Shown here in pieces: positions 44,384 to 54,630 of a stretch of 64,000 nt of DNA. The stretch's first letter is position 1. Every line of letters begins with the position of its first letter. The DNA lies in assembly GCA_963691655.1 (NCBI GenBank), contig OY829330.1:18656182-18720181 (forward strand). Reading direction: 5' to 3'. The notes under the pieces are model-generated. The model did not search any database, was not told where the DNA came from, and saw nothing but the letters and a program-made list of their open reading frames with translations. Made by a program: the position numbers and the translations under genes. Source of the DNA: Toxonevra muliebris. Lineage: Eukaryota > Arthropoda > Insecta > Diptera > Pallopteridae.

Positions 44384-44593
44384 CTTAATTCTTTTATATT
44401 TATTAATTTATATATATATTTATTTAATTATATAAATTTTGTTTTACTACGCACTACGACAATACAACCGCTAATGTTCATGACATTACAACACACTCTG
44501 CTATGACAATGTCTAATGTTGTTGTGTACTGTTTATTTTTTAGTCATAGTATATGTACGCTACATATTTAAGTGCCGTTAATATCAATACTGC
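44384..44593 (-). promoter_or_regulatory. 5' UTR/promoter-proximal region of the host gene
   Basis: The 210 bp upstream of the host ATG are very AT-rich, with TATATATATA-like stretches at about 44400-44435. The ATG is preceded by AATTAAG, an acceptable dipteran start context. No transposon is recognised inside this stretch. No initiator can be assigned with confidence; the transcription start is unknown. Confidence 0.3.
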
Positions 44594-44697
44594 ATAATCA
44601 TAGTCCAAAAACTAAAGTGTACTTTAATGTCATGTCTTATGGTATTAAAGTATAGTTTAGTTAATGTACACTTTTTTTTGACTATGATTATGTGTCA
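44594..44697. repeat. Short hairpin element upstream of the host gene
   Basis: Two arms of about 40 bp, CATAATCATAGTC...GTGTACTTTAATG and its imperfect reverse complement ending GACTATGATTATG, lie about 20 bp apart. Transcribed, this would fold into a long hairpin. It could be a small MITE or a decayed inverted duplication. It sits roughly 210-310 bp upstream of the host start codon. Confidence 0.6.
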
Positions 44698-45196
44698 ATA
44701 GTCCGAGTATTGAAGTAAAAAACTACCATCGTATATATTATTGTACTTTTCATGCCTCTTGACGAGTTTTCAATCTACATTCTTTCTGATGCCATCACAA
44801 TATTCATAAAACGCGCCGCTGGATAAGTTTATTGAAAAAATTTACATATCAGACTTATTTTGCTTTTTGTTCTTTAAGTGTAATAACGCCATTATGGCGT
44901 TATTGCCGTTTCGGAATGAAATAAGGCCATATCACAAATATAGTCACCCCTATTGCAGATTACGTTAGAGATTGATTCTCTATTTCTATTGCCGTCTCTA
45001 TTCCTACGATAAGTGGTATTGCTAGTTTGCTAGTTCTGATAGAGATGATCCAGGTCAAAAATCATTTAGAGCAAATTTCGAAGTTGATATATAACAGCTG
45101 ATGCCAGTAAATGGCAACAAAAACACTTGCAAATAGAAATAAATGAAATAAAATAAAAGAATTAAATTCGAAAAACATCAAAAAATTGTGTTTAAA

Positions 45197-45800
45197 ATGG
45201 AATCTGCTGGTGCGTCAATTTTAGCTATTAAAAACAGAGCTGGGTAAATTCAATTACATTACATTCCCAATTACAAGGAATTTTAATTGGTACTTAAATG
45301 TTTTCAATGCCTTGGTAATGGAATTGATAAAACTTTCAATTCCATTACAAGGAATTGTAATCGGTAATTAAAAATCGGTAAATAGGAATTTAAAAATTCC
45401 TTGTAACTGGAATGGAGATGGAATTTAATTCCTAAAGGAATCATTACTACCCAACTCTGTTGAAAAGGAGCAACGAGCTGAAATGCTTTCACTTAAAGTG
45501 GAACGAAAATTTTTAAGGGACTTCAGTAATCCTATGGAAATGGATGATTCAATGTTAATCAATTGTTTATTTTAAAGCCAAATAGTGATATTTTATTAAT
45601 ATTAAAAATTAGTTTTATAAAAAATTTGAGGCTGAGAAAGCCCGCTTTTATGCATGTGCTTCAAATTCTTAAAAAATAATTATCACGATACGCTTGTGGC
45701 AGTGCTGCGTTTTATGGCTGAAGGTGGCTACCAACACGTAATTTGAAAAGACCACGACGTTTCCGTGGCTCAATCGACATTTATCTTAATGTCAGCAAAT
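45197..45800 (+). pseudogene. HARBI1-like transposase N-terminal fragment
   Basis: ATG near 45197: MESAGASILAIKN, interrupted by the MITE at 45235-45459, then VEKEQRAEMLSLKVERKFLR and DFSNPMEMDD, a stop and frameshift, RKPAFMHVLQILKNNYHDTL, LRFMAEGGYQHVI and KDHDVSVAQSTF. 'RDFSNP', 'LRFMAEGGYQ' and 'AQST' are typical of the region before the DDE domain of Harbinger transposases. The catalytic domain is absent. Assigned from motif memory. Confidence 0.6.
45235..45459. mobile_element. Small hAT-type MITE nested in the Harbinger remnant
   Basis: CAGAGCTGGGTAAATTCAAT at the left and the inverse CAGAGTTGGGTAGTAATGAT at the right. Repeated AATTCC/GGAATT motifs fill the inside (subterminal ATTACAAGGAATT in both orientations). 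Flanks ATTAAAAA and TTGAAAAG are only 5/8 alike. Removing it rejoins the transposase reading frame, which supports the boundaries. Confidence 0.65.
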
Positions 45801-46130
45801 TATAAAGTATTTATTATTAAAAAAGCAATATTTTTTATTTAAATTAATATAACACTCACATTTTCAATTCTTTTAACCATTAAAAACCTTAATTTCTTTG
45901 ATTCCGACAAGCAAAACACTATAGAACAATTTTTCTATAGTCATCTCTTAAATCTCATCTCGATTGGGGCTTGTGATACCAGATTTTCTATTTTCGAACA
46001 CAAAAAAATTACGTAGGAACCTGCAATGTCAACTATAGAGATTTGTCAATAGTTGCTATCTCTATCGTGATCTGCAATAGGGGTGAGTGTAATTTCCACC
46101 TCGAAGTGGTTATAACGCCATTATGGCGTT

Positions 46131-46885
46131 AATGCATATTGCCTTATAACACCCCTCCTTTCAGTGTAGTCTCATGTGTTCTATGATCTATAAAAGTTCA
46201 AATGATGAGAATATAAAAATTTTAAAGTTTAGTGAAAAAGGATACAATGCAAATATTAATTTCACATATCTATTATATTAAATGATGATGATCCAGACTT
46301 TTTACGTATTCCCATTATTTTTAGTTATTCCAGAATCTAATGAAAAAGTTACGCATGTAATTTTAATTTTATAATTGCACCAAAAGAATTGTTCTTAATC
46401 CGATTTTCCTATATATTTGGATTTGCGTCCCCATTTCACAGCAGCAGAACAAATTGTCTCGCATCCTCATATGATCAAGTATAGCGACTTGCTTAACATC
46501 ATGTACAATCCTCATTAATATTAAAGTGTTCTTCCTTCGACCAAAGGGACATATAAAATTAACTGTCAAAGAAGAAAATTGATACGTATTTAGAGTGCGT
46601 GAGTGTTATTTATTATCCTTGTGAGCTTTTGTCTTACGCCTACACATAACAAGCTTATATTAACATTTGAACTAACAACACAAGCTAAAAACGAGCAGCA
46701 GCACACAGCAGGCCGAAGTCAGAACACATACAGTAAGGAGCAAAAGTAGTTTGAAGGTATTTATTTTTGAGCAAGCACATGATTGCATGTTGTTTTACAT
46801 GAGTAGGTATATTATGGTAAAAGAAATCGTGTTGCAAGCTTACGACAGTTTGCATCTAATATTAAAATTTCACCTCTCACTCTTA
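46131..46885. other. Stretch without supported gene
   Basis: No conserved frame or repeat ends were recognised. Confidence 0.35.
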
Positions 46886-46889
46886 ACTT

Positions 46890-47330
46890 AGTACCTGGTC
46901 CACACAACCATGCACATCCAAACGTATCGGGAAACTATGGCATAATTTTCACACGACATCTGCCAATTCCTCTGAATGTCTTTTGACGGATTAGCCCAAA
47001 TGATTTTTTAAGTGATTCCACGAATTCATGTCCGGACTTTATGGAAGCCGCTTAATTGTCTTCAAACTGCACGAATTTGGCCAATTACGCACAGTTTTTG
47101 CCCTGGTGGAACCGACCGACTCTATACTATGAAATGCATTCCCATATCTTCAAAAATCTGTTTTCAGGATTGATCGTTGGTTTGACTTGATGGGGTTGAA
47201 GTAGCTCGGAGGTGGTTGACCAGTAGTGCCCGTCTACCTGGAAACTGTTTATTTTGGTCTCGCCTGACCAAATTACCTGTGAAAGCATCCCGAAAAAATT
47301 GCATACCACCCGCAAATAATTAGAATTGTT
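46890..47330 (-). pseudogene. Tc1-type transposase fragment
   Basis: On the minus strand: QVIWSGETKINSFQVDGHYW (first catalytic region, with the usual D replaced by G in WSDET), LLQPHQVKPTINPENRFLKI and WECIS; then, after frame changes, NWPNSCSLKTIKRLP*SPDM and NSWNHLKNHL, corresponding to the WPAQSPDLNPIE...LWNHLK end of Tc1 transposases. Terminal repeats not found. Dead. Confidence 0.6.
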
Positions 47331-47795
47331 AGTTACCCTTTTCCTGTTATAAAAAGATCACTGTCTTCGCATCGGTTCATGAAAGTTTTTTTGGTTAAAT
47401 CTTTTTTTTTTGTCTTCTTTATCCTTGTATCCCGTATATTTCAACTCAGGTTCAAAAACAATTTTTTTCTTAAGTTACTTTCTTGATCTATGTACTTTTG
47501 TTCCCGCTCATCCTTAATGTGTTAACGTAAGTTTTTAAATGAGTAAAAGGAATTTGTTATTAATGGAATAAAATTATTGTCCTCAGCTCTCACAATTCCT
47601 TAAATATGGAAACTATACGTAATCAACATTGTCTGGCAAAGAAAAAAATTTAAAAGGAATACACAAAATCGGAGAAAAAGTTTCAAGACGTTTATATCAA
47701 TATATTACATTGAAATTACTGAGTAATAAAAGCATAAAAACTATACTGATTTTCACTGATTTCTAACGTCTAATGTACTGATCTCGCTGTTTACG

Positions 47796-47815
47796 TATAT
47801 ATATATATATATATG
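47796..47815. repeat. (TA)n microsatellite
   Basis: About nine TA units at the edge of an LTR-like stretch. Confidence 0.8.
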
Positions 47816-48060
47816 TGGGATTGGGGGATTTAGTAACGGACTGTGAAGTAGGCAAGACTGACATTACTTAAAATTGCAACTCGGACAGACAGGAATAAGA
47901 ATAGAAAAAGAAGATAGACAGACGGAAAAGAAGGAGAAGAGAGTCAGTTGTAAAGTAGTCGTAAGGAAGGCAAGTTGTGCCAAAGTCGTTAACGTGAAGT
48001 CGTCGGTACAGTTGAATGTAATAAAGAAATCAATGGACATCGGACAGACATTTTTACTTT
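47814..48060 (+). repeat. LTR-like fragment
   Basis: TGTGGGATTGGGGGATTTAG opens a GA-rich stretch that ends with AATAAAGAAATCAATGGACA, a poly-A signal context as in a solo LTR. A second LTR, target duplication or internal region was not found; the 67-codon frame inside is not considered a gene. Confidence 0.3.
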
Positions 48061-48301
48061 CAATTTTCTCATTATAATTATTTTAAACAAATGAATCAAA
48101 TACAAATTAAATTAATCAATGAATTAAATTAAATAAACTGTTTTAATCATTCTACATATATGGCTACATATAGTAGAAGTATCAACGCGCCTAGCTTTGC
48201 TGTTATGTTTTTTGGCCTCCTTCTCTTATTGCCCTCTGTACGTTATTATTTCTCGCCACAAAACGAAAATTTTGCCAAGACCGACTTGTGGCTGTGTTTA
48301 A

Positions 48302-48748
48302 CCCTTAAATGGTTTTTGATGCATATTTGCATCATCTAAAAAAAGTCTCATATAAAGAAAGTTTCACTATTTTTCTAATTAAAAAGTATGTAATTTTTTT
48401 CCGAAAAGATCATTTTTTATAAATTTAATTTAAAGAATGGGGAAATGAAGTATGTTTTACAAAAATTATTAACCACAAACTGAAAAGGTTTTTTTATTTT
48501 CGAATTTTTATACAACAAATATATTGGAGTGATAAAAAATTTGCGCCGAACGGATAACACCAAATAATTGTTTTTAAAGATTATTACAAATATATTTTAA
48601 TTTATTCTTCAGATAATCCCCAAAAGTTATTACAGCGGCCAACCATTTAAATCGAAATTACGGCACCTTAAACTAATTTATTCGAAAACTCGTAGAACAA
48701 ACTCAAAGTATGTTTTAATTGAAATCGGACGTGTTGCGCATTTAAGGG
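48302..48748. mobile_element. piggyBac-type MITE, second family
   Basis: CCCTTAAATGGTTTTTGATGC at the left and inverse GCGCATTTAAGGG at the right, bounded by TTAA at 48298-48301 and 48749-48752. 447 bp without coding region. Confidence 0.7.
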
Positions 48749-48752
48749 TTAA

Positions 48753-49130
48753 AGGTTTTCTTAATTTCGCAGTTAAACCATCCGGCGTTCCAGTACTACA
48801 CTATTTTTTTAAATTTTACTGATTTTTTACAATAGCATTGTCATTCAAACAAATACCTGGAAGAAATTTATTGCAACAAAGTCCCTGTTGCTGATCATTG
48901 TTACACTTTTGCTCCTCAGTGTACATATATACATATGTATGTAGTAAATGAAAGAATAGTTGAGAATTCAATGTTGTTTAATATTAAAAAAGTATTTAGT
49001 TCAGTACAAGTAGATTTTATAATAATTAATGAAAAAGGTTTTAAGTTGGATAATTCAGAGTTCTAATTCAAGTACCGGCTCGAAAGTCTACATCCACGGA
49101 ACTGATCTTGGCTACCTAAACTTGATCGAT
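48753..49130. other. Stretch without gene
   Basis: AT-rich; no features recognised. Confidence 0.4.
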
Positions 49131-49135
49131 ATTAT

Positions 49136-49235
49136 TCTCTCTCTTTCTGTTGGTGTTTCTTGATCTCTCTCTTTCTGTTGGTGTTTCTTGATTCCTCTCT
49201 CTTTCTGTTGGTGTTTCTTGATATCTGTCTCTTTC
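49136..49235 (+). repeat. Tandem repeat, three ~33 bp units
   Basis: CTCTCTTTCTGTTGGTGTTT followed by CTTGAT occurs three times with small changes. It produces a hydrophobic open frame (49160-49384) that also runs through the SINE head and is not a gene. Confidence 0.8.
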
Positions 49236-49264
49236 AATGTGTTTGCTCTTTATCTTTCTATTTG

Positions 49265-49571
49265 GACGACCTCGATAGCCTAGTGGATAGTGCACTAGAC
49301 TTTCATCTGGGAGGTTCGGGTTCGATTCCCGTCTTCGTCTGGTGGTTAATTTTCATTACTTTCTTATATTCACTATCAATATGAAGTATATGAGAATTAT
49401 AAGATAGTGTACAAGTACACACATTGGTTGGAAATGGCAAAACCACCAAGCCGATAAAAAATTGCCACACCGCCGTTCGGAATCGGCGTTAAACTGTAGG
49501 TCCAACTATGTGGTATCACAATGGGCCGTTCAGGCCTAAGTGTGTCTCTCGACAGCCACTCCAACCTAACC
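49265..49571 (+). repeat. tRNA-derived SINE, copy 3 (best preserved)
   Basis: Begins GACGACCTCGATAGCCTAG. A box TAGCCTAGTGG and B box GGTTCGATTCC are perfect, spaced as in a tRNA, and the 5' GACGA can pair with TCGTC after the B box, so the tRNA head is recognisable end to end. The anticodon loop CTTTCAT resembles tRNA-Glu(UUC) (inference). The body runs to CCAACCTAACC without a poly-A tail. A perfect 13 bp target duplication ATCTTTCTATTTG lies at 49252-49264 and 49572-49584. Confidence 0.9.
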
Positions 49572-49584
49572 ATCTTTCTATTTG

Positions 49585-50035
49585 TATCTGCTCTGTCTGC
49601 TCTGCCGCTATATTCTACCACTACATGTATATACAGACATACATCTATAATGTATACACTGCCAATTATGTTTGATTATAAATACTTGAGGCCGTTATCA
49701 AATTTAGTAGTTTATTTTTAAAATGCCCTCATGTTTTATGAATTTGATTGAAAATTGCAAAACACGGGAGAAAAAAACCGTTTGGTTTGACTGATGCCAC
49801 AATACAAAAATGTTGCATAGAGACCCAGGAGCTCCTTCCGTAACCCATTGTAACGATATATAATTGTCACACTGTTTATGTAAATGTGCTTGAATTAAAG
49901 GGCTGACTCATTCACTCATCCAGCCATAAATTCGCTGATCAATTAATCTGAGCCTAAAAAGCAAGTATGAAATTTTAAGTGCACATTCCATCAATTTTAC
50001 GTTTAACCGTAGAAAACGAAAAGGCCAGAATGTAA
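49585..50035. other. Stretch without gene
   Basis: No supported frame or repeat end. Confidence 0.4.
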
Positions 50036-50099
50036 AACGCGTATCCTAAAATCTGCATTGGTCAAGCTCCCATTCATCTTGTGAGTGTTATATCGAAAT

Positions 50100-50633
50100 A
50101 AACATCAAGGCAAGAGAATTAACGACGTAAGCTGCTTTTGGAAGATTACAGCCAATATGGTGAAGTTCGCAAATTTCCAGAGGAACAAAAATCCGAATAT
50201 TCAACGCATGTGTAAAGTCAACCCTCACATATAGAAGCGAAACCTGATTAATTTCAAACATCAGACAGAAACTACAAGTTTTTATTAACAAATGCCTGCG
50301 GATTATATGGAGAATATTCTGACCATCTGATCAGAAATGAGGACCTTTGGATCCTTGCAAACGAAGAACCAATATTATGGCAAAGAAGGAGAACATAGGG
50401 TGAGTTCGATAGGACATACCCTAAGAAAGCCGGCCGACAGCATTAACATAATCGCGCTTGAATGGGACCCACAAGGAAACAGACGTCCTGGGGGACCAAA
50501 GAGCACTTGGAGACGTTCCATACATCTGGAATTAATAGATAAAAATACAGCATGGCAAAACGTGAAAATGACTGCACAAAACAATGTCAGATGGAAATGT
50601 TTAGTAGAAGCCCTAAGGTCCCAAGAGGAGTAG
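50100..50633 (+). pseudogene. RTE-type LINE, C-terminal RT fragment
   Basis: Frame-shifted pieces follow in family order: TKIRIFNACVKSTLTYRSET (50185-50245), KLQVFINKCLRIIWRIF (50270-50320), then an open frame to 50633 with SIGHTLRKPADSINIIALEW, PQGNRRPGGPKSTWRRSIHL and MTAQNNVRWKCLVEALRS. This is the conserved tail of RTE-like endonuclease-reverse-transcriptases in insects (WIGHTLRK, ALEWNPQG). No catalytic RT motifs are present, so it is a 5'-truncated insertion. Stop at 50631-50633. Confidence 0.75.
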
Positions 50634-51083
50634 AAGGACAAAAAAAAATTACACCTCACAAAAATGCTAAATAATGCAACATAAAAAAAAAGATAACGCA
50701 CCACAACATAAAAACTTATACATATAAAATCTTACATTCTATTTGTTTTAATATCAGAGGAAAATATACAGGGATTGTGACAAACAGTAAGGCTATAAAT
50801 ATACTCCCGGGCAACGCTGGGTATTATAAACTACACAACAGGCTGAATTGGCGGCAGCATGCAAAGGAGCAAAAAAAAGGAGCATTCGACAAAGTGTGAC
50901 ATACCGGCTTGTTATATAAACTTAAAACCCATTTTCCACATCATTATTTTATTATATTTCGAAGATAGGCATTTTATGGTTAAAATCAACGATACTTGTA
51001 AGCTCAATCCGATCAAGTCCTGTGTTCTAGAAGGACCCATTCTCTCACACTATTTCTATCTATTTCTGATCTTTCTTTAAGTG
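50634..51083. other. Stretch without gene
   Basis: Includes the LINE 3' flank with A-runs (50640-50695). Nothing further recognised. Confidence 0.4.
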
Positions 51084-51500
51084 AGGCAGGCTACACACGA
51101 TACAACCTATTGTACAACGCCTTGGACGAAAATTTGAACTGCTTGTTCATACACTCTTTCTAACACGTTGTACAATTTCATTATTGCTTTCTACCTAGTG
51201 GAAAAGGTATAAATTGAATGAGACTAGAAGGTAACTCAATATCATGGAGAAATTCTAGTGTGTCGAAATACTATAAGCTGGGCTCACAAATTTCATCCGC
51301 CCCAGCACTATTTTTTCTTTTGCTTTCATCTTTTTTCTTTAATTATCTTCTATATGTTGTTTCATTTTTTTCTATTAACATTTTTCACTCATTTGCATTA
51401 AAACAATTTAAATTTATTAAGCAATGAAACGAAAACGATTGAAGTTGTACAACTTCGCTACAAACGATACGTTGTACAATCGTTATCTTCGCCCACCAAA
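51084..51500 (+). repeat. Repeat family E, copy 2
   Basis: CTACACACGATACAACCTAT...TTGTACAACGCC...CTAGTGGAAAAGGTATAAAT matches 9722-9880. At 51445-51480, GTACAACTTCGCTACAAACG and ATACGTTGTACAATCG may be the opposite end. No coding part. Confidence 0.5.
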
Positions 51501-51540
51501 AATTTAAATATTTTGATTTTCATCCAACCGTTGAACAAAC

Positions 51541-51858
51541 TTGAAAATCGATCGTACAACCATACTACACAATTGCAAACACATTTTCACTGACGGCTCC
51601 AAAACAGAATTCGGTACGGGTTCTGGGCTCTTCATTGAAAATGATGGAGTGCACCTTCACTTCTCTCTTGGGTTGTATGTTTCTGTTTTTCAAGCCGAAA
51701 TTTTTGCAATCATCAAAGCAATGGACCATGTCACTGATAATGGTTGGAGAAAAAGGATTATCTATGTATTTAGTAACAATCAGGCTGCGAACAAATCCTT
51801 GCTTAAGGCCACCTTCTGGTCTAGATTTTTTTTATATTTCAAAAGTATAGGCTTTTAA
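51541..51858 (+). pseudogene. LINE RNase H domain fragment
   Basis: Reads KHIFTDGSKTEFGTGSGLFI (the first catalytic Asp in 'TDGS'), then LYVSVFQAEIFAIIKAMDHV (catalytic Glu in 'AEIFAI') and IIYVFSNNQAANKSL, where the usual third-Asp motif SDNQAA reads SNNQAA, so that Asp is lost. This is the C-terminal RNase H of R1/I/LOA-type LINEs. A related piece lies at 56530-56665 on the other strand. No RT is attached. The frame runs on into unrelated sequence after about 51830. Confidence 0.7.
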
Positions 51859-52349
51859 AAGTATACTGTTTTCGTATCAATATTTCCAGTATTTCGACTT
51901 CTACAGCCTATTTAGGAGGTGAGCGCAGAAGCAGGAAAAAGGGCCGACCGAAGTTTAAACTCATTTATCTCGAAACTATATTTTTCTGCACGGTGGGAGA
52001 CAAAAAACAAAAGCTACTCGACCGATTCGTCTCAAATTTTACTATATTACACAGTAAACCAGTGGTTATCGCAGGAACTAAAAAAACTTTCTATTTTGAA
52101 TACTTCTTACTTTTTACATACAAATAGTAATGAAAAAACGGTCTGTTTTCGTAAAGTAAATTTCAACAACGCGCCATTTTGTTACATTTTTTTTCATTTT
52201 AGTTCCTTCGATAACCACACTCATACTGATTTTAACTTCTTTTTTTTTGTTTTAGATCAGTGGAAAATCCAAAACATGTCCCAACAGTAAAATTCGTTTT
52301 TTTTTAAAGAGGGCAACTGTAATACCAATTTTAGTTTACATAAAATTAT
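51859..52349. other. Stretch without supported gene
   Basis: A 123-codon frame (51919-52290) shows no similarity and lies partly in T-runs; not called. Confidence 0.35.
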
Positions 52350-53340
52350 AATTTTTTTGATGTGTAAACATTTTAGCTCACGGTATGGGCAAAATTTAAA
52401 ATGTGTAAAATGTAAGAATAACTGTATCATAAGATGTAAGATAACTGTAACATCCAGTTCCCAGTTCTCGTTCACACTAGTGCGCGGCATGACTGTGCTA
52501 CTCTAAACAACAAAGAGAAGAAGAGAGGGAGAAATTAAACTACGAGCGGAGTTTGTTTGTTGATGTTTCGATCAATTTACTCACACATATATGTACATAC
52601 GAAAACAAAATGTGTGTGTAAATTTATTCGTGGCAGAATTATTTGTTGGTGTTAAACGTGTGGAGATCGACTATAACATACAAGCAGAGAAGTCGCCGTA
52701 GCAAACACAGGCGTTTGATAGGTTTTGAATTCGGTTAGTTAGATTGGATTAAAATTAAATATTTTTTAAAATATAAAAATAATACAAAATGATAAGTAAT
52801 AAAGAATCTAAGTTTCAATAAAGGTATAAACAAAATGTAGTAACAATGATAGCAAACCACGGCATTATAAAAATTTTGCTTTGTACATTAACCTTAGAAA
52901 GGCAACACTTTTTTTATCTATGTAAATAGCAAAAATGTTAAACAGAAAAAATCAAACTTATTATAAAATCACTTATTTGCTTCAATAAAAATACATTCTT
53001 TTTTGTTTTTATTAAATGCAGTTAAGACAACTCTCTTTGCGGTGCTTTTAAAAAGTAGTTGGGTGACTAGTCATCCCTGTTGCCTTTCTAAGGTTAAATG
53101 CGGAAAGCACTTATCGTCGCCTGAGGATTGATTTCACGTATGTGTGTACAAATTCATATACCTATACGCCAAATCAATTCTCAGGCGACGTTTTGTAAAA
53201 TTTTCACATCTAATAAAATTTCAAATCGACAGGAAGAAAAACTTAAAGCGCGAAAAAAAGGATGCAATTGCAGCTGCGTATATGCGAGCATATCGTGCCC
53301 GATATGCTCGGCCTTGAATTTGTCGAGTTTTTAGGATTAT
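52350..53340 (+). repeat. Repeat P, copy 2 (left arm of large palindrome)
   Basis: Inverse of 53700-54622 plus 56162-56245. The outer end TTTTTTGATGTGTAAACATT...AGCTCACGGTATGGGC mirrors the right outer end GCCCATACCGTGAGCTAAAA...ACACATCAAAAAA. It contains the piggyBac-type MITE (52892-53093) and a hairpin with GTCGCCTGAGGATTGATTT near 53113-53190. Confidence 0.75.
52892..53093. mobile_element. piggyBac-type MITE (in repeat P copy 2)
   Basis: CCTTAGAAAGGCAACA and its inverse, bounded by TTAA at 52888-52891 and 53094-53097; same family and same site as 22906-23090. Confidence 0.8.
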
Positions 53341-53979
53341 ACTTTTTAAATGAAATAATGAGCAATAGTATTTAAACTTTGTAGATATATTTTATTACTT
53401 TAACAATATACAAAAATAATAAAAAAAACAATGCATGCGTGCAAGGCACGCAAAAAATTTATGTGTAAACAGTTAAACCAACTGAATGCCATATACATAA
53501 ACTCACATATGTATAGCCATTTATAGGGATTTGATGTATAATCTATATGCTTAGGTAAATAATTCAAATTAAAAGAATTCTTTTATAAACTTAAGAATTT
53601 ATTAGATATCATTATATTTTATATATATGTAATAGCCCAATTCACTATAAATTGTAAATGGCCTTGCATTAATGCAAATTTTTGTTACATATCGTATGTA
53701 TTTGTTGTTGTGATAACAGAAATATTTTGCATTTGCACCAAACCGTGAATAAAGCTGATATGTTGTAGTTGAATCATTTTTCTTTTACTCAATGCATCGG
53801 GCACGATATGCTCGCATATACGCAACTGCATCTTTTTTCCGCGCTTTAAGTTTTTCTTCCTGTCGATTTGAAATTTTATTAGATTTGAAAATTTTACATA
53901 ACGTCGTATAGGTATATGAATTTGTACACACATACGCCAAATCAATTCTCAGGCGACGATAAGTGCTTTCCGCATTTAA

Positions 53980-54185
53980 CTTTAGAAAAGCAACAAGGGT
54001 GACCAGTCATCACACTACTTTTTAAAAGCACCGCAAAGAGATTTGCCTTAACTGCATTTAATAAAAATAAGAAACAATGTATTTTCTTTGAAGTAAATAA
54101 ATGATTTTATAATAAATAAGTTTGATTTTTTCTGTTTAACATTTTTGCTATTTACATAGATAAAAAAAGTGTTGCCTTTCTAAGG
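53980..54185. mobile_element. piggyBac-type MITE (in repeat P copy 3)
   Basis: CTTTAGAAAAGCAACA (one terminal repeat slightly changed) and TGTTGCCTTTCTAAGG's counterpart, bounded by TTAA at 53976-53979 and 54186-54189. Confidence 0.75.
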
Positions 54186-54630
54186 TTAATGTACAAAGCA
54201 AAATTTTTATAATGCCGTGGTTTGCTATCATAATCACTACATTTCGTTTATACATTTATTGAAACCTAGATTCCTTATTACTTATCATTTTGTATTGTTT
54301 TTATATTTTAAAAAATATTTAATTTTAATCCAATCTAACTAATCGAATGCAAAGCCTGTGTTTGCTATGGCGACTTCTCTGCTTGTATGGTATAGTCGAT
54401 CTCCACACGTTTAAACCAACAAATAATTCTGCCACGAATAAATGTACACACACATTTTGTTTTCGTATGCACATATATGTGTGAGTAAATTGATCGAAAC
54501 ATAAACAAACAAACTCCGCTCGTATTTTAATTTCTCCCTCTCTTTTTCTCTTCTCTTTGTTGTTTAGAGGAGCACAGTCATGCCGCGCAGTTGTGTGAGC
54601 GAGAGGGGAATTGGACGTTACAGTTATCTT

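Larger units (their letters stand above)
44944..46086 (+). mobile_element. PIF/Harbinger-type transposon remnant
   Basis: TCACCCCTATTGCAGATTACG at the left and the inverse ATCTGCAATAGGGGTGA at the right. Inside, plus-strand coding pieces resemble the N-terminal part of HARBI1-like transposases. The DDE core is missing. A hAT-type MITE (45235-45459) is inserted in the coding part. A 3 bp target duplication is not evident. Confidence 0.65.
44882..46130. repeat. Palindrome TAACGCCATTATGGCGTTA on both sides of the Harbinger element
   Basis: A nearly 19 bp perfect palindrome occurs at about 44882-44901 and again at about 46111-46129, just outside the terminal repeats at 44944 and 46086. Because it is self-complementary it reads the same in either orientation. 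Confidence 0.6.

Noticed and set aside
49136..49235. CRISPR-like direct repeats
   Set aside because: Units are adjacent with no spacers, and the genome is eukaryotic.
49264..49340. A true tRNA gene with good A and B boxes
   Set aside because: The same head occurs three times attached to the same 230 bp body with target duplications, so it is a SINE head; the acceptor stem is only partly paired.
49160..49384. Hydrophobic 74-residue frame resembling a membrane protein
   Set aside because: It is the translation of a CTCTCTTTCTGTTGG tandem repeat running into the SINE.
51919..52290. 123-codon plus-strand frame
   Set aside because: No family resemblance, Phe/Ser/Asn-rich reading of T- and A-runs, no splice or start support.
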